Source: Ascaphus truei (taxonomy: Eukaryota > Chordata > Amphibia > Anura > Ascaphidae). From it: a stretch of DNA of 64,000 nucleotides. A program made the position numbers and the translations under genes. Under the pieces are notes generated by a model. It was given only the letters and a program-made list of their open reading frames with translations, was not told the DNA's origin and did not search any database. The stretch is from assembly GCA_036426205.1 (NCBI GenBank), contig WSYH01001244.1, positions 1 to 64,000 on the forward strand, given 5' to 3'. Of the stretch, positions 12,906-24,435 are shown piece after piece; positions within the stretch are counted from its first letter, which is position 1; each line of letters opens with the position of its first letter.

Positions 12906-14292
12906 CTAGAGCTTAGTCACTGGAAGCTTTAAAAATGTAGTATTGGTCCCAAATACCATTGTTACAGTCTTGTCAGTGTTTAAAAACAGTTTATTTTGGG
13001 AAATCCAGTTTTCGAGTCTCAAAAAGTCAGACTGAAGTATGTGTTCAAGGTCAGAGAGGCTATGGCTGTGTGCATATAGGATTGTGTCATCTGTATATAT
13101 GTGTATTGAGGCTTCCTTACAAGCTGTGGGAAGATCATTGATGAACACTGAGAAGAGTAGGGGACCCAGAACAGAGCCTTGCGGGACGCCACAGGTGATA
13201 TCCAGGGGGTTGGATTTAGAGCCTGAGATGACAAATGTTGGGATCTACCTAATAGGTAGGACTGAAACCAGTTTAAAGCATGCTTCCCTATTCCAGAGCT
13301 CTGGAGTTTGTTAAGCAGGATAGCATGATCAACAGTATCAAAAGCCTTTGCAAAATCTAGGAATATTGCACCAGTGAGTTGACCTCGTTCCCTTCCACAC
13401 TGGATTTCATTGCAAACTTTTAGCAGGGTAATTACCGTGGAGTGTTTGGGGTGAAAGCCTGATTGGAATTGGCTAGGGAAATTTGTCTTGTTATAGTAAT
13501 CGCTTAATTGGGAGTGGACACATTTTTCCATGACTTTGGATAGGATTGGGAGAAGGGAGATTGGCCTGTAGTTTGAGACAGTGTTTTTGGCCCCACTTTT
13601 GAAGATTGGGACAACTCTGGCAGTTTCCAGGTCTTAGGGATATGGCCTGCAGACAGGATACAGTTGACTATGGAAGCAATTGGTTTGGCAATTGCTGGGG
13701 CACCAAATCTTAGGAACCTAGATTGTAGTAGGTCAGGTCCACATTGGCTGCTTAGTTTTAATTTGAGGAGCGCTTGTGTAATCTCCTCTTCGGATACTGG
13801 GCCAAATTGAAAATTGTGGGCGGTGTTGGGAGGGGGTGGGGCTATATGGGTGCTCCCAGAATGAGATTCAGGTTTGTGGTTTGAGTTGCGTTTCGCTAAT
13901 AAGTTAGTAGCACACTACACAAAGTAATCATTGAATGCATTTGCAATGTCGGTGGGGTTTGTCAGAGTAATATCACCCTTAGTGATATTACTTGGCTGTT
14001 GATGGTTAGAAGGCTGGAATATGTTGTTGATAACCTTCCAGAAGTTAACTGGGTTTGATGTATTCTGGAGGAGATTGTCAGAGTAATATTGTGCTTTTGC
14101 ATGCCTTGTGCACATGTTCCGCAGGCATCTGTAGTGATTGAGATCCTTGGTAGTACCAGTTACTTTGTGGCTTTTCCACAAGGCATCGCTGAACTGGTAG
14201 AGTGCTATAAGGTCAGGTGTAACCCATGGAAGGTGGGCACCCCGTACCCTTATTCTGCGTAGTGGAGCATGGGTATCACAGAGTTTTAACAA
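12906..14292 (-). pseudogene. LINE reverse transcriptase domain, frameshifted
   Basis: The linker (ALWKSHKVTGTTKDLNHYRC and NFWKVINNIFQPS) covers 13915-14292. Reverse transcriptase motifs follow in more than one frame: FPSQFQSGFHPKHSTVITLL, GAIFLDFAKAFDTVDHAILL (catalytic motif A) and the YTDDTILYAHS catalytic motif C (usual Phe-Ala-Asp-Asp replaced by Tyr-Thr-Asp-Asp). Frameshifts occur near 13530-13900 and near 13140. It belongs to the L2/CR1-like group by motif style; the exact clade would need a tree. Confidence 0.85.
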
Positions 14293-14299
14293 CTCGGAC

Positions 14300-15005
14300 T
14301 GGAAATAGTCGAGCGCAGAATCAGGGTCGGGAATTAAAATCGATTCTGTGCCAAGGGCAGTTGGTAAGGTCTTCCAGAAACTGTTGTGGGTTAAAGACTC
14401 TAAATGTTCTAGTGAGGAGAACTTTAGGGCTTGATTGGGGCGGTTTAATTTTCCTTACACAGTACACTATTGCATGGTCACTGAAAATGTCAGGAAGGAT
14501 GCCAGAGGATTGGATTCTGCTGGGATTTGAGGAGAAAATCCAGTCAAGCAAGGAATGGTTGTGCGATTTCAGGTTTGTCAGTGTGGGTTGGGAAATGAGT
14601 TGCGATAGGTTAAGCGATTTGATTTGTATCTGGATTTTGTGGTTTTTAGGGTCAAGCCAAATGAAGTTAAAATCCCCAAGAACTAGCAGCTCACTCTTCT
14701 CATTCAGAGAGGAAATGGAGCCAAGAAGCTGGGTGATATCAGTCAGAGATTGTAGAGAGGCTTTAGGGGGGCGGTAGATGCCAGCAAGCAAGATGGGCTT
14801 AGAAAAGAGGAGGCATATTCTGCCAACTAGGATTTCAAAAGAGGGTGGGCTGGGGGGGCAATTTAACAGTGTAAATTGTAAGGTGTCTGCAATATAAAAT
14901 AACACCCCTCCTCCTCTTTGACCTCTCTCTCCTAGAAATGGAGTATCCCTGAATGGCAATATGTGCATCAGGAAGTAGCATTGGGCACCCCTGTCTTTTG
15001 TGTGT
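14300..15005 (-). pseudogene. LINE endonuclease domain (partial)
   Basis: This is an apurinic-type endonuclease that nicks target DNA for priming. Visible parts are GGGVLFYIADTL, the core LLVLGDFNFIW (the Asp-Phe-Asn box), SLLDWIFSSNPSRIQ and SDHAIVYCVR (the Ser-Asp-His box). The amino-terminal quarter is missing because of 5' truncation. The following linker (VFNPQQFLEDLTN) leads towards reverse transcriptase. Confidence 0.85.
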
Positions 15006-15714
15006 GTGTATATATATATATGAGAAAAAGAAGAGAGAGCGCACGCCTCATAGCGTAAAATTGTACATTTAATGGTATAAAAGGAAGGAGGGCGGGGGGG
15101 AGGAAATGCACTCACAAGGGTAAAAACAATTCAGGCAATTTGTGAATTATATCACCACCATCCGGTTGCTCTGTGTCAGTAGTCCACAATTCGAAGCTCC
15201 CTCAGGGCTGTAAGGACGATATAACTGTTGCAGGGATCCAGAGGTGCTTCCAGAGAATTAAAATCCGTCTGTTTGAAGTCCCAGAGACTGCCTCCTGTAT
15301 TCAAATGGCCGCAATGATATTTCGCGCTCGATGCGGCCTCCTCGTGCGAATGCGTGGCGTCGTAGTTGTTTATATATATATATATATAGGCATGCCCCGC
15401 ATTAACGTACGCAATGGGACTGGAGCATGTATGTAAAGCGAAAATGTACTTGAAGTGAAGCACAACCTTTTTCCCCACTTATCGATGCATCTACTGTACT
15501 GCAATCATCATATACGTGCATAACTGATGTAAATAACACATTTGTAACAGGCTCTATAGTCTCCCAGCTTGTGCACAGCTTCGGTACAGGTAGGGAGCTG
15601 GTATTGCTGTTCATGACGTGCTGACAGGCGCATGCGCAACCTGCCATTTGCCTATTGGGCGATATGTCCTTACTCGCGAGTGTACTTAAAGTGAGTGTCC
15701 TTAAACCGGGGTAA
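15006..15714. other. Unassigned, possible PLE terminal-repeat remnant
   Basis: A TATATA run at 15010 and another at 15370 flank repeat-like DNA. On the minus strand near 15188-15210 a CCTGAGGGAGC sequence faintly recalls the PLE ribozyme-like motif, but no GAAA box follows. Nothing firmer is seen. Confidence 0.25.
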
Positions 15715-16035
15715 CAAATTTCCTGTATATATTATATATAGTATATATATAATTATATATATATATAGATATATTATATATAGTATCTATATATATATAT
15801 CTCTCCTCGCATCCTCTGAAATCTCTCTGCCTCTCTCTCTCTCTCTCTCTAACGCTCTCTTCTCTCTTTGCTCTCTCTCTCGGTCATCTTCTGTGCTCTA
15901 CTTTCTCTCTCTCGCTTGTCGCTCTCTCTGTCTTCTCTCTCTGTCGTCTCTGTATACTCTCGCTCTCACTCCTGTTCTCTCTCTCTCTGTCCTCTCTCTC
16001 TATCTCTGTATCTCTCCTCTCTCCTCCTCACTCTG
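15715..16035. repeat. TA-rich then CT-rich low-complexity tract
   Basis: TATATA runs to about 15800 are followed by imperfect CTCTCT repeats to about 16035. Any reading frame here is an artefact of simple sequence. Confidence 0.9.
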
Positions 16036-16059
16036 CAGTTAACGTTCTGGTGAGTAAAA

Positions 16060-16385
16060 CCAGTGACAAAACCCCTCCACCGGAAAGCAAATATGCAAAT
16101 ACAACTGTATGCTCAGTGCAATGTCTTAGAGCAGGTCTGCAACCCTGCCTTTCCCCATCATACACCCAGCATACAGCACTTCCACGCAGCAAGGGATCTT
16201 GGAAATACATGCAATGAGCACACAAAGTGACAAAAGTGACACTGTTGCTCATTGCATTCTTTCCCAGAATCCCTTGGCTGCAGTGAAGTGCTGTATGCTG
16301 GTGTGATGATGGGGAAAGGCGGGTTTGCAGACGCTTGCCTAAGACATGCCATGAGCATCACAGTTGTATTTGCATATATATACTT
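16060..16385. repeat. Snap-back repeat
   Basis: Arms at about 16080-16225 and 16245-16380 are imperfect reverse complements. Both contain AGCAC/GTGCT-type sequence around a GGGATTCTGGGAAA-like centre. A related single arm lies at 21205-21400. No coding sequence is present. Confidence 0.65.
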
Positions 16386-16439
16386 ATATATCTTATATAT
16401 ATATATACTATATATTATATCTAAAATTGAAATTTGTGA

Positions 16440-16920
16440 GATTGTTCGTAAGTTAGGTAATCTGATTGGTCCGTGGGTCCGCCCGCCCATGCCCGCCTCC
16501 CCCCGACTCTCTCTTGGCCCAGTTGGCTGACATCACAGACACCCCTACTCCACTGTGACACACACCCCCACACATACTCCACATGACTCTCACCCCTCAC
16601 ACTCACTACCTCACCCACAGCTCTACCTCCCCGCGCTCCCTCCCCCTCACCCAATTCACCCCCCCCTCCACCCCCGCTCTCTACCCCTCCTCCCCCCCCT
16701 CCCTCCCCGCCCTCCCCCATCTCACTCCCCTCTTTCTCCCCCCCCTCCCCCCCGCCCCCCCTGCCCCCCCTCTCTCCCTCGCCTCCCCTGCCCCCCCATC
16801 GCCCGGTCCCCTCTCCCCCTTACTGTGACCGTTCCTACTTCCCCTCGGCTCACCTTCCCCCCTATAGTCCACGGCTCACAATATTAAAATGGCACTCCGC
16901 CACTACCCTCCATCCTGGCG
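16440..16920. repeat. C- and CT-rich low-complexity tract
   Basis: Dense runs of C with T and A interruptions. No gene signature. Confidence 0.8.
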
Positions 16921-16923
16921 GAC

Positions 16924-17400
16924 GCCACAATATTTAAAAGGGCGCTCCGCACTACGCCACCATGGTCATCACCCTTACAGCAACGAGTAAACTGTGCACC
17001 CCTCTGGTCGGCGATCAAGAGGCGCTCTCTGGCTGCCCCTCCCCCCGCTGGCCATCTCCCAGGAAGGGCATGTCTGCGGCCGCCACTGCTGCCTGCTCCC
17101 CCTGTTGAGGGGGAAGAGCGCGCCGAGGGGAAGGTAGCTGCGGGTGAGGGGGTGAGCCGCCACAATATTAAAATGGCGCTCCGACTCCACCACCACAATC
17201 TCTCACCCTTACCCACGATTTAAACTGTGCACGCCTCTGGCGTCGATCGGAAGAGGCTGCTCTCCCCTCCCCCCGTGGCCACTCTCTCGAAGGGTCCTGA
17301 TGGCCCGCCATGCTGTTGTCCCGTCTTTTGAGGCGCCGCACTGCCATGCTCCCCTAGGGGAAGGCGGAGGGGAAGGTAAGGGAGGGGTGTGGAAGTCGAA
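16924..17400. repeat. Tandem duplication, unit about 235 bp
   Basis: CACAATATT plus AAAATGGCGCTCCG-like sequence begins units near 16927 and 17160. Both are followed by AACTGTGCAC and a GC-rich block ending in GGGGAAGGTA. A third partial copy in inverse orientation (GTGCACAGTT) lies at about 17535. Confidence 0.6.
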
Positions 17401-17569
17401 TGGGAGGGTGGTTGTTTTTAAAATGGGGGGTGGTATAAAAGGTTGTGTGTTTCCATTTTTGGTGGCTGCTAAATGAGTAAAGGCAGGTCAGGGTCAACGT
17501 CAGAGAAGGCTATATTTATTATAGGCTAAGAGGGTGCACAGTTGAAATCGTGCGGTAAGGGTGGTACTC

Positions 17570-17925
17570 CTGTCCACTCCCGTGTCCGCCCTCCCCCCCC
17601 CCCTCCTATCCACTGTCCTCCCCCCTCCTCCCCCCCATGTCCACTGTCCCTCCCCTCCCCCTGTCCACTCTCCACCCCCGCCCTGTCCCCTCTCCACTGT
17701 CCCGACCTTCCTTCCCCTTCCCCCCCTCCTGTCCTCTTCACTGCCCCCCTCCTGTCCTCCTTCCACTGCCCCCCTCCTGTCCTGTCCTGTCCACTGCCCC
17801 CCCCCTCGTCCACCCCCTCCTGTCCACTGCCCCCCCCCTCCCCCACTGTCCCCCCTCCCCTCCTCTCCACCGTCCCCCCCCCCCCATCCCTGTCCCTCCC
17901 TCCTCGTGGGGAACGAGAAAGAGGG
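17570..17925. repeat. Poly-C-rich minisatellite-like tract
   Basis: Irregular CCCCTCCTGTCCACTG units are repeated many times. Long proline-rich frames here are simple-sequence artefacts. Confidence 0.85.
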
Positions 17926-18393
17926 GGATCCCAGAAATAGGGGAGATGAGGGGTGTATATTGTGTGGGTGGTGTTGTGTGTGACGAACACGCGTAGGTCT
18001 GTGACGTCATCCGCGTATGTGTTCGTGTTACTGGCATATGTTCCTGGCGTCCTTGCACTCTGGCTGGTGGCATTTTCAAGAGCCAGTACTCTGCTCTGAG
18101 GGAGCGAAGGGCGTGAAGCAATTAAAGCCTTTTCAACTTGCTGCAAACTCGGTAATGGAGTTCGTGTGGCTTTGGGCTCTCTACAACTAACTCGCCTATG
18201 GGGACTCCACCTACCCATCGCAGATGACCACAATTAGAGATTTCTCTTCCCACGAATGGTTCTGTTTAAAATCCTGTAAGGGCCATCTTATGGGTTGCTG
18301 TTTTTTAAATAAATGTACCAATTTTTATTCGTTACGTGGGATGGAGCTTGCGCTTTTGTTTTGTTTTTGTCGATATATGTGTGTGTGTATATA
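17926..18393. other. Unassigned sequence
   Basis: Mixed-composition DNA with no recognised structure. Confidence 0.3.
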
Positions 18394-20108
18394 TACAGCT
18401 CATCCCCGTTATAGTGCGATCCGCATAACGCGGATCGCTTATAAACGCTGTTTCAGCATGGACCCCGAATTAAAAAAAAATTATATTATTTTTGCACACT
18501 GCACACTGCACACTGCACACTGCACACACTCACAGCACCAGCACACACAGCACACTCTCACAGCACACTCTCACAGCATCACGCCTTCACGCACACTGCA
18601 CACATCCCCACAACTGCATCACTGCCCACACTCACTGGCACACGGCCAAACTGCACCACATGACCACTGCCACACAGGCCTCACGACACCAGCCACCACA
18701 CTGCCACCACACTAGCCCCCACACCCTCTGCACCCAGCGGCCCCCCTCTTCACCTCCCACTCCCCCTCCCTATATTTTGGTGATCGGCTGCTGAGTTCGA
18801 GCGGAGCTGGCATCGGGAGGAGGGGGTGTCGGAGCGGAGCTAAGCTGGCTGGTGGGGTTGCTTGGAGCGGGTCTGGCGGGGGGGTCGAGCGGAGCTGCCG
18901 GGCGGAGTGGGGCTGGCTGGGGGGTTGCTTGGAGCGGGGCAGACTGGGGGGGTTGCTTGGAGCGGGCCTTGCAGGGGGGTTGATCGGAGCGTGCTGGTGG
19001 GGGGGGATCGGTTGGGACTACTGGGGAAGTGAGGCTGCTATGGGAAGTTTATGGTGGCTGCTGGGGACGATGTAGGGCTTCCGGCACCTCTTCCCCTCCC
19101 TCCTCTTGATCAGGCGCAGAGTCTGTGGTTTGAAATGCTTATACTAGCGACCCTTCCCTTCATACCCTTCTCCCGTTTCTACCACTCATAGATCTTCGTT
19201 GCATCCTCACCAGATTATTCGCTATACACATCTTTCATCTTTCTATGATCGTACCTGTCTACTCTCATCTCCTCACTGACCAGGCAAAGAAGGGAGCCTG
19301 ACTATCGATAGAGGTGGCAGTTTTGTAATTACTCAGGCTGTACTGAACATCGTGCTACCTCTGTCCCCGCCGTTAGCTGCGGGTACCCTGGCTTTAAAGC
19401 CGTCGTACCCGGGCTAGGAACGGCCCGCGAAGGGCCGTGGTACGAGCCGCGACTTGCCACTTGCTCAAAGGACGTGGTCGGTTGAATTAGGATCTGAGAA
19501 TCGCATGCTAAGTGGCAGCTGGAAATAATCGCGAGAAGCATAGGGTGGGGTGGACGGAGGGAGTCACGAAGCAGAGTCCACGTTTCAGGGAAAGGAAAGT
19601 AGTAAGGCACGGACAGAACGACGAAAGAATGAACGGGCAGCACATAGGGTTATGAGGAGAGGATATAGAACGAATGGGATATCGCGGTAATTAGGGAACT
19701 GGGGATAGCCAGGGGAGCGAAAAAAACTTCTTCTAGGGAATGCAAAGGTCACGCTAGAAGTGGGTGCGTGCGGTGACAGGGGCCAATGGAGTACGGGAGG
19801 CAGATATAGTTAGTGAAATTCAGTGGATACTACTGAGGAAACATGATCGACCTAGATGGGAAAATGTGGAGTGAGATCCGAGGAAGGGAATAGAAGGGTC
19901 TATAAGGACAAGGATACTGTTTGGAAAAAAGGCGGGAACTATAAAGAAAGCCGGCTAACGGCAAAGCTAAGAAGTCGGCCGGTGGTACCCGTGTTATCAG
20001 GTGCGCGTGGGTGCCAGTATTTAAAAAAAATTAACCGCGACCACCCGGTAATAGCACGGTCGGATCGGGTGGCCCCTGAGGGACCGTGCTATAACGGAGT
20101 GGGTTGTA
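18394..20108. mobile_element. Terminal-inverted-repeat element of about 1.7 kb
   Basis: The left end TACAGCTCATCCCCGTTATA and the right end, read on the minus strand as TACAACCCACTCCGTTATAG, form imperfect terminal repeats of about 27 bp. A CACACTGCACACT minisatellite sits about 100 bp inside the left end (18494-18700). GC-rich repeats on GAGCGGAGCTGGCTGG occupy 18790-19010. No transposase is seen, so it would be non-autonomous. The flanks are TA-rich, so a target duplication cannot be recognised. A related end in opposite orientation is at 60216-60337. Confidence 0.6.
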
Positions 20109-20110
20109 TA

Positions 20111-20146
<36 letters not shown>

Positions 20147-20185
20147 ATGATTCTATATTATATAGATTCTATAGTATTATCTATA
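20109..20185. repeat. (TA)n microsatellite
   Basis: TA-rich run directly beside the right terminal repeat. Confidence 0.9.
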
Positions 20186-20650
20186 TATATAAAACACAAA
20201 AAGAAAGCGCCCAATCCTAGTGCAATATAAAAAATATCCAAAAATACACATTTATTATCCCTAAAAACCAACAAAATGCTAACCTCCCAACAACAAAGTA
20301 AAAACAGCGTTTATGAGGTACTCAATGCACCAGACAGGATTCAGCTACCGCTCACTCGGTATCTTCACCGCATGTGGTCGCTTGCTCCTCTGGGTCACCG
20401 TCAGCAGGATCTCAGGAAGCGACACTGTTGTTCAAATTGTCCTGCGGGAAAAAACTAGCGTGCATCTAGTTCCGGGCAGAACTGTGTACGCTTGAGCTGG
20501 AAATTGCTGCCTATGGCGTCTTACAAGTCCAGAGCAAAGGGAGTGCCCACATTAAAACACGCAAACATACCTTAGCGCTTTCTTTCACCTGTTATGTGAT
20601 TTCATCAGGGATGGATCTTTATGATGTAATATCATTAGTATATAAATAAA
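20186..20650 (-). repeat. PLE-type terminal repeat remnant
   Basis: On the minus strand a TTTATATAC box (about 20639-20646) lies about 33 nt upstream of a CTGATGA core (20602-20608), followed by a weak stem and GAAAG (20582-20586). The rest is non-coding and resembles other PLE terminal repeats in the window in layout. Confidence 0.45.
20583..20608 (-). ncRNA. Hammerhead-like motif (weak)
   Basis: CTGATGA is perfect, but the stem (TCAC...GTGA) overlaps the GAAA box, which makes the fold less convincing than in other copies. Confidence 0.3.
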
Positions 20651-20979
20651 GCAATCCAGTTAATTGGCCTCAATTAATAACAGGTGGAGATAGCTTGTAT
20701 TACATTAACATCTTCGTAGTCAACAAAAGTCTTGTGCTGATCAAATATGCACAATTTATATAACGCAAAAATGAGCACTTATCAATGTAGGCATACAAGG
20801 TTAGTAATCTACATATTCATTATTTAACCAACAGTAAAGTGAAATTGGAAAATGTATAACAATACCTCCATTTTAAAAAAAAATAATATATAATAATATA
20901 TAATATGTGTGTATGTATTATGTATATATATATTATGGTGTGCACATATATTTGTACAGATAACATTCCAATAGACACA

Positions 20980-21085
20980 TGTTTATAGTATAGCTTTTGC
21001 TTTGCTTCTTCATTGTATGGGGGATACGCCCGAGAAGGATCAGTGTATCTCGAAAGCTCGCACAAATAAAAGCATTTCATAGCCC
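20980..21085 (+). ncRNA. PLE-type end: TATA-like box and hammerhead-like motif
   Basis: TTTATAG at 20982-20988 lies about 41 nt before CCGAGAAGGATCAGTGTATC (from 21030) and CGAAAGCTCGCAC. This is a variant hammerhead-like layout with a degenerate first box and a GAT...ATC stem. Confidence 0.4.
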
Positions 21086-21204
21086 AGAACGGTACATCTA
21101 TTTATTTTTTGATTATTGAAGCTTGGCTAACAGTTACGCAATCTGTATCCTCTACATGTATACACACACACACACATATATAGATATATATATATATATT
21201 ATAT

Positions 21205-21760
21205 ATATATAGCAACTGTAAATATTCCTGTATATCATTTGCATGTCTGTAGAGCAGGTCTGCAAACCCTGTCTTTCCATTATCACCCAGCAAACAGCAC
21301 TTCCACTGCAGCAAGGGATTCTGGGAAATGACATGCAAATGACCACGACATGTTCGTGCCACTTTTTCTCTGCTACACTCATTACCATGAGGAAACCCTT
21401 AATTCAATGCATGCTGCTATAAACACAGTTTTAAGCAAGGACTTGGGAGATGCAGATAGTCAGTTAAACCCACTCTACAGACATGTTACTCAACCTGGTA
21501 TGGGGTCTCACAGTGTGGGTCTGGCTTGATGACATTTGCTCAACGATCTGTAGATAAGAGTAGGTAATACATAACACCACATACCGGGGGGACCCTATGG
21601 TTATGCGTGGGTAATGTGAGCATCTGGGTCTTGATGACGGTAAATAAAGTTGCACGGTGGCTCCATTTGCAGGAATGTACAGGAATGTTTACAGTTGCTT
21701 TATGCTTTATGTGGGGGTTTACTGCTCACTTTTTTTTACCCACCATAACCTTATAGTCGT
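21205..21760. repeat. Snap-back repeat copy and flanking repeat
   Basis: 21205-21400 matches one arm of the repeat at 16060-16385 (GCAGCAAGGGATTCTGGGAA, ATGACATGCAAATGA). The stretch 21660-21760 resembles 50640-50720 (CACTTTTTTTTACCCACCAT). It is a dispersed, non-coding repeat. Confidence 0.55.
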
Positions 21761-21764
21761 TATG

Positions 21765-21885
21765 TGTGTGGTTGTGTGGGTGTTGGTGTTTCGTGTTGTG
21801 GTGTGTGTGTGTGGTGTGTGTGTGTCTTGTGGTGTTGGTGTGTGTGTGTGGGTGTGTGTGTGTGTGTGTGGTGTTGTGTGAGTGT
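21765..21885. repeat. Imperfect (GT)n tract
   Basis: GT repeats with many single-base breaks. Confidence 0.9.
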
Positions 21886-21964
21886 CTTTATCATCCTCTA
21901 TTATATCGAACCTATCTCGATATCATATAACTATAGTAGTGATCTCACAATCCCTTACATCTAC

Positions 21965-22045
21965 CCATCTACACGCCCGGGCGGTGTGATTATACCTCGG
22001 GCGAACACTTATTGGCCCAAGGCACACACTTGTGGTTTTTTTTTA
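21965..22045. repeat. Fragment of the hAT-like MITE family seen at 51869 and 61596
   Basis: GGGCGAACAC and TTGGCCCAAGGCACACACTT resemble the reverse complement of the middle of the copy at 51869-52015. Confidence 0.4.
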
Positions 22046-22900
22046 AATTTTCCCTGATCGCGCTGGAACTTTTTCCCCTGCTCGGCGCTGACGGTAAAAA
22101 AAAACTCCCCCTGTCTGACTGCTGATTGGGCGCGCTCACCCAGCTTTTGGGCGGGTGGCAAGGCTCTTCGAGACCCACCCCACAAGCGAGTAGCCATTCT
22201 TTTTCAGTGCTTGGCCGAGTTTCGCGTCTGGTTTTTAGCCCCAACACCGTGCTACTATCCTCCATCTGGCCTCCCGCTCGCACTCACCGTGCCCCGTCTG
22301 CCTGCCTGCTGCCCCATGCCCCTGCACTCACAAACAAGCCACGTCTAGCTCGCCCCTCTGCCCCATCCGCTGCCGGTTGTCTCCATGCCTGCCCTGCCGC
22401 TCACAGCGTTCTATTAGGAAGGGTCGAAGGGTTGACCGCTGTTTTCCCGAGCGCGTCCTTATTTGCGCGATCCTTTCCAATTGCCATTTCCGGTAAGAGG
22501 ATTAGATGAGTGATCTTCCCTTGTCCAATGTGGGCCTCTGTTTCGCCCTCCCCTCACTCGAGGAGCCCTTCTTCCGGCCGCAATCATTCCTCCAGATCCC
22601 TTGCTATCGCTCTCCCTGTCCTCCCTTCGCCCTCCCCCCTTCTTTTCCAATAGATTTGTTCCGCTCTTCGCCTCTTGGAATAACGAAAGGATCGTATATG
22701 GGGTTCTCTTCTTCCCTGGAACTATGAGATTGTGCCTCGTTCCCCACAGGTTACGCGTGGGGAGAGCCTGAGCTCTATTTCTTGCACCTGCTCGAAAGGG
22801 GGAGGGTTGCTAGGCGGTCGGATCCTCGGCCAATGGCGGGCCCGCGGGCAATGGCTAGCTGCCAGGATATACTTGGGGTATCGATGTCTCCTTTTTCCGA
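22046..22900. other. Unassigned GC-rich sequence
   Basis: Mixed GC-rich DNA without a recognisable gene. Short frames show no domain. Confidence 0.3.
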
Positions 22901-24090
22901 TCCAAGATCATATGTAAAGGTCTTGCGTGGTATCTCCTGCCTTTGTCTAGTGTATTGTTTGGCGGGGGACTGTCACATGCGTCCTTGGAGGCCCTCTCCA
23001 TGCCCTGCACTCACCCCTTGGCCCTCTTCCTCCGACCTGCTGGCTCTCCATCCCCCGATACTCACAAACTCTTTGTACCACCCCGCTTCCCCCTCTACTT
23101 CCGCGAACACACAACCGCATTATCCCCTTCTTGCCTCCCGACCTCAACCCTCTGCCCCCTCTGCATCTCGAACTCACACCCTTGGCCCCCTCTGTATTCC
23201 TGCTCCGTGCCGTGGCCTCTGCCTCTTGCCACTCACACCCTCGTCCCATCCTCCGCTTCCTATTCTCCTAACTCACACCCTTGATTGGACAACCGCCTTG
23301 TCCGCCCTCTTCCTCCCAACTTCACAGCCCCGCGGACCCCTAGGATTCCCTAACAACAGCCCGCTGGTCCCCCGTTCTGACCTCCCCGAACTCACACCCG
23401 TGTTCCCCCACTCTGCTCCCGAAACTCACCCCTCGTCCCTCTCTGCCTGTGCCTCTTCCCGAACCATTCACTCGCCCTACATTTTCTCTTCCTCTCGCCG
23501 TCTGATCTGCCTCCCGACTCAACACCTCACGCGCCCCTCGGGTGATTCCGAACTTCACACCACCGTGATGCCCCCTCTTGCCGTTCTTGACTCTACACCC
23601 TCGGGTACCCCCTCTTGTTCCCTCTGCCGTTGTGCCGTCGCCCACTCACACCCATAGCCCCGTGGCCCCTCTCTCCTCCCGTTGTCTGCTTTCCCTAACA
23701 CAACACCCACCCGCGTACCCCTATGATTCCCGACACACACCCGCCCTCGTCCCCCTCTTTTCTGCGCTCCAACGAAGTCCCCATCATCTCCCCGTTTCCG
23801 CCTCTTCCTCCCGCCCTCCCCCTCTCTTGCCCTCTCTGCCCTCCGAACTCACACCCGCGTCCCCCTTCTGCCTCCCGAACTCACAACCCAGGGGTAGGCC
23901 CCCTCGTGGCTCTTCCCAACTCACACCCCGGCCCCCTCTCCTCCAGCCGCTTCTGGTGCCATACCCTGTCCCTCTCGGCCCCGCTTCCCGTCCAGACCGC
24001 GTTGCGGGAGGGGAAGCTGGGATGTTCCCTCCCCAAGGAGATGGAGTGGGGGGGGGCATGCGGGTGGTGCTGGTCGCAAGGCCCATTCAC
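22900..24090. repeat. Degenerate CT-rich minisatellite
   Basis: ACTCACACCC recurs at irregular spacing (for example near 23271, 23391, 23645 and 23850), embedded in CCCTCTGCCTCCCGA-like sequence. Unit length varies. A 291-residue frame across it is Pro/Ser-rich with no domain and is treated as spurious. Confidence 0.7.
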
Positions 24091-24119
24091 CCCCCCTCCG
24101 TGTTTGGTTTAGAAGAGGT

Positions 24120-24435
24120 AAGTTGTGTGTGTATATATATTGGGAGAAGTGTGTGTGCTGGTATATTATGGGAGTGTGTGTATCTCTTAGATATGGGGTT
24201 CAGTGTGTGTGTGGTGTTGTGTGTGTGTGTGTGTTTGTATGATCTGGGGGGGGGGGGGGGAGAGTAGTGTGGGTTATATATATCTGGGAGTGTTTGTGTT
24301 CGGGCGTGTATGTGTGTGTGTGTGTGTTGTTTGTGTGTGTGTTGTGTGTTGATGTTGTGTTGTGTGTGTGTGTTTGTGATGTGTGTGTGGTGTGCTGTGG
24401 TGTGTGTGGTGTGTGTGTTGTGCTGTGGTGTGTCA
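24120..24435. repeat. Imperfect (GT)n tract with a poly-G run
   Basis: GT repeats are interrupted by a G run at about 24246-24260. Confidence 0.9.

Larger units (their letters stand above)
12045..15005 (-). mobile_element. L2-like non-LTR retrotransposon, 5'-truncated
   Basis: A LINE in minus orientation has, in order from right to left, an endonuclease, a reverse transcriptase with a YTDD box and a C-terminal domain. It ends in a 3' untranslated region with an ATTT-type tail at about 12045-12070 on the plus strand. The AATGTTTTACCAGGAAGTAA region near the tail is one I associate with frog L2 elements; that is recall, not a search. The 5' end stops in a TATATA run near 15005, inside the endonuclease gene. 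Several frameshifts make it dead. Confidence 0.85.

Noticed and set aside
16421..17940. Gly-rich and Pro-rich frames
   Set aside because: Direct products of C-rich simple sequence.
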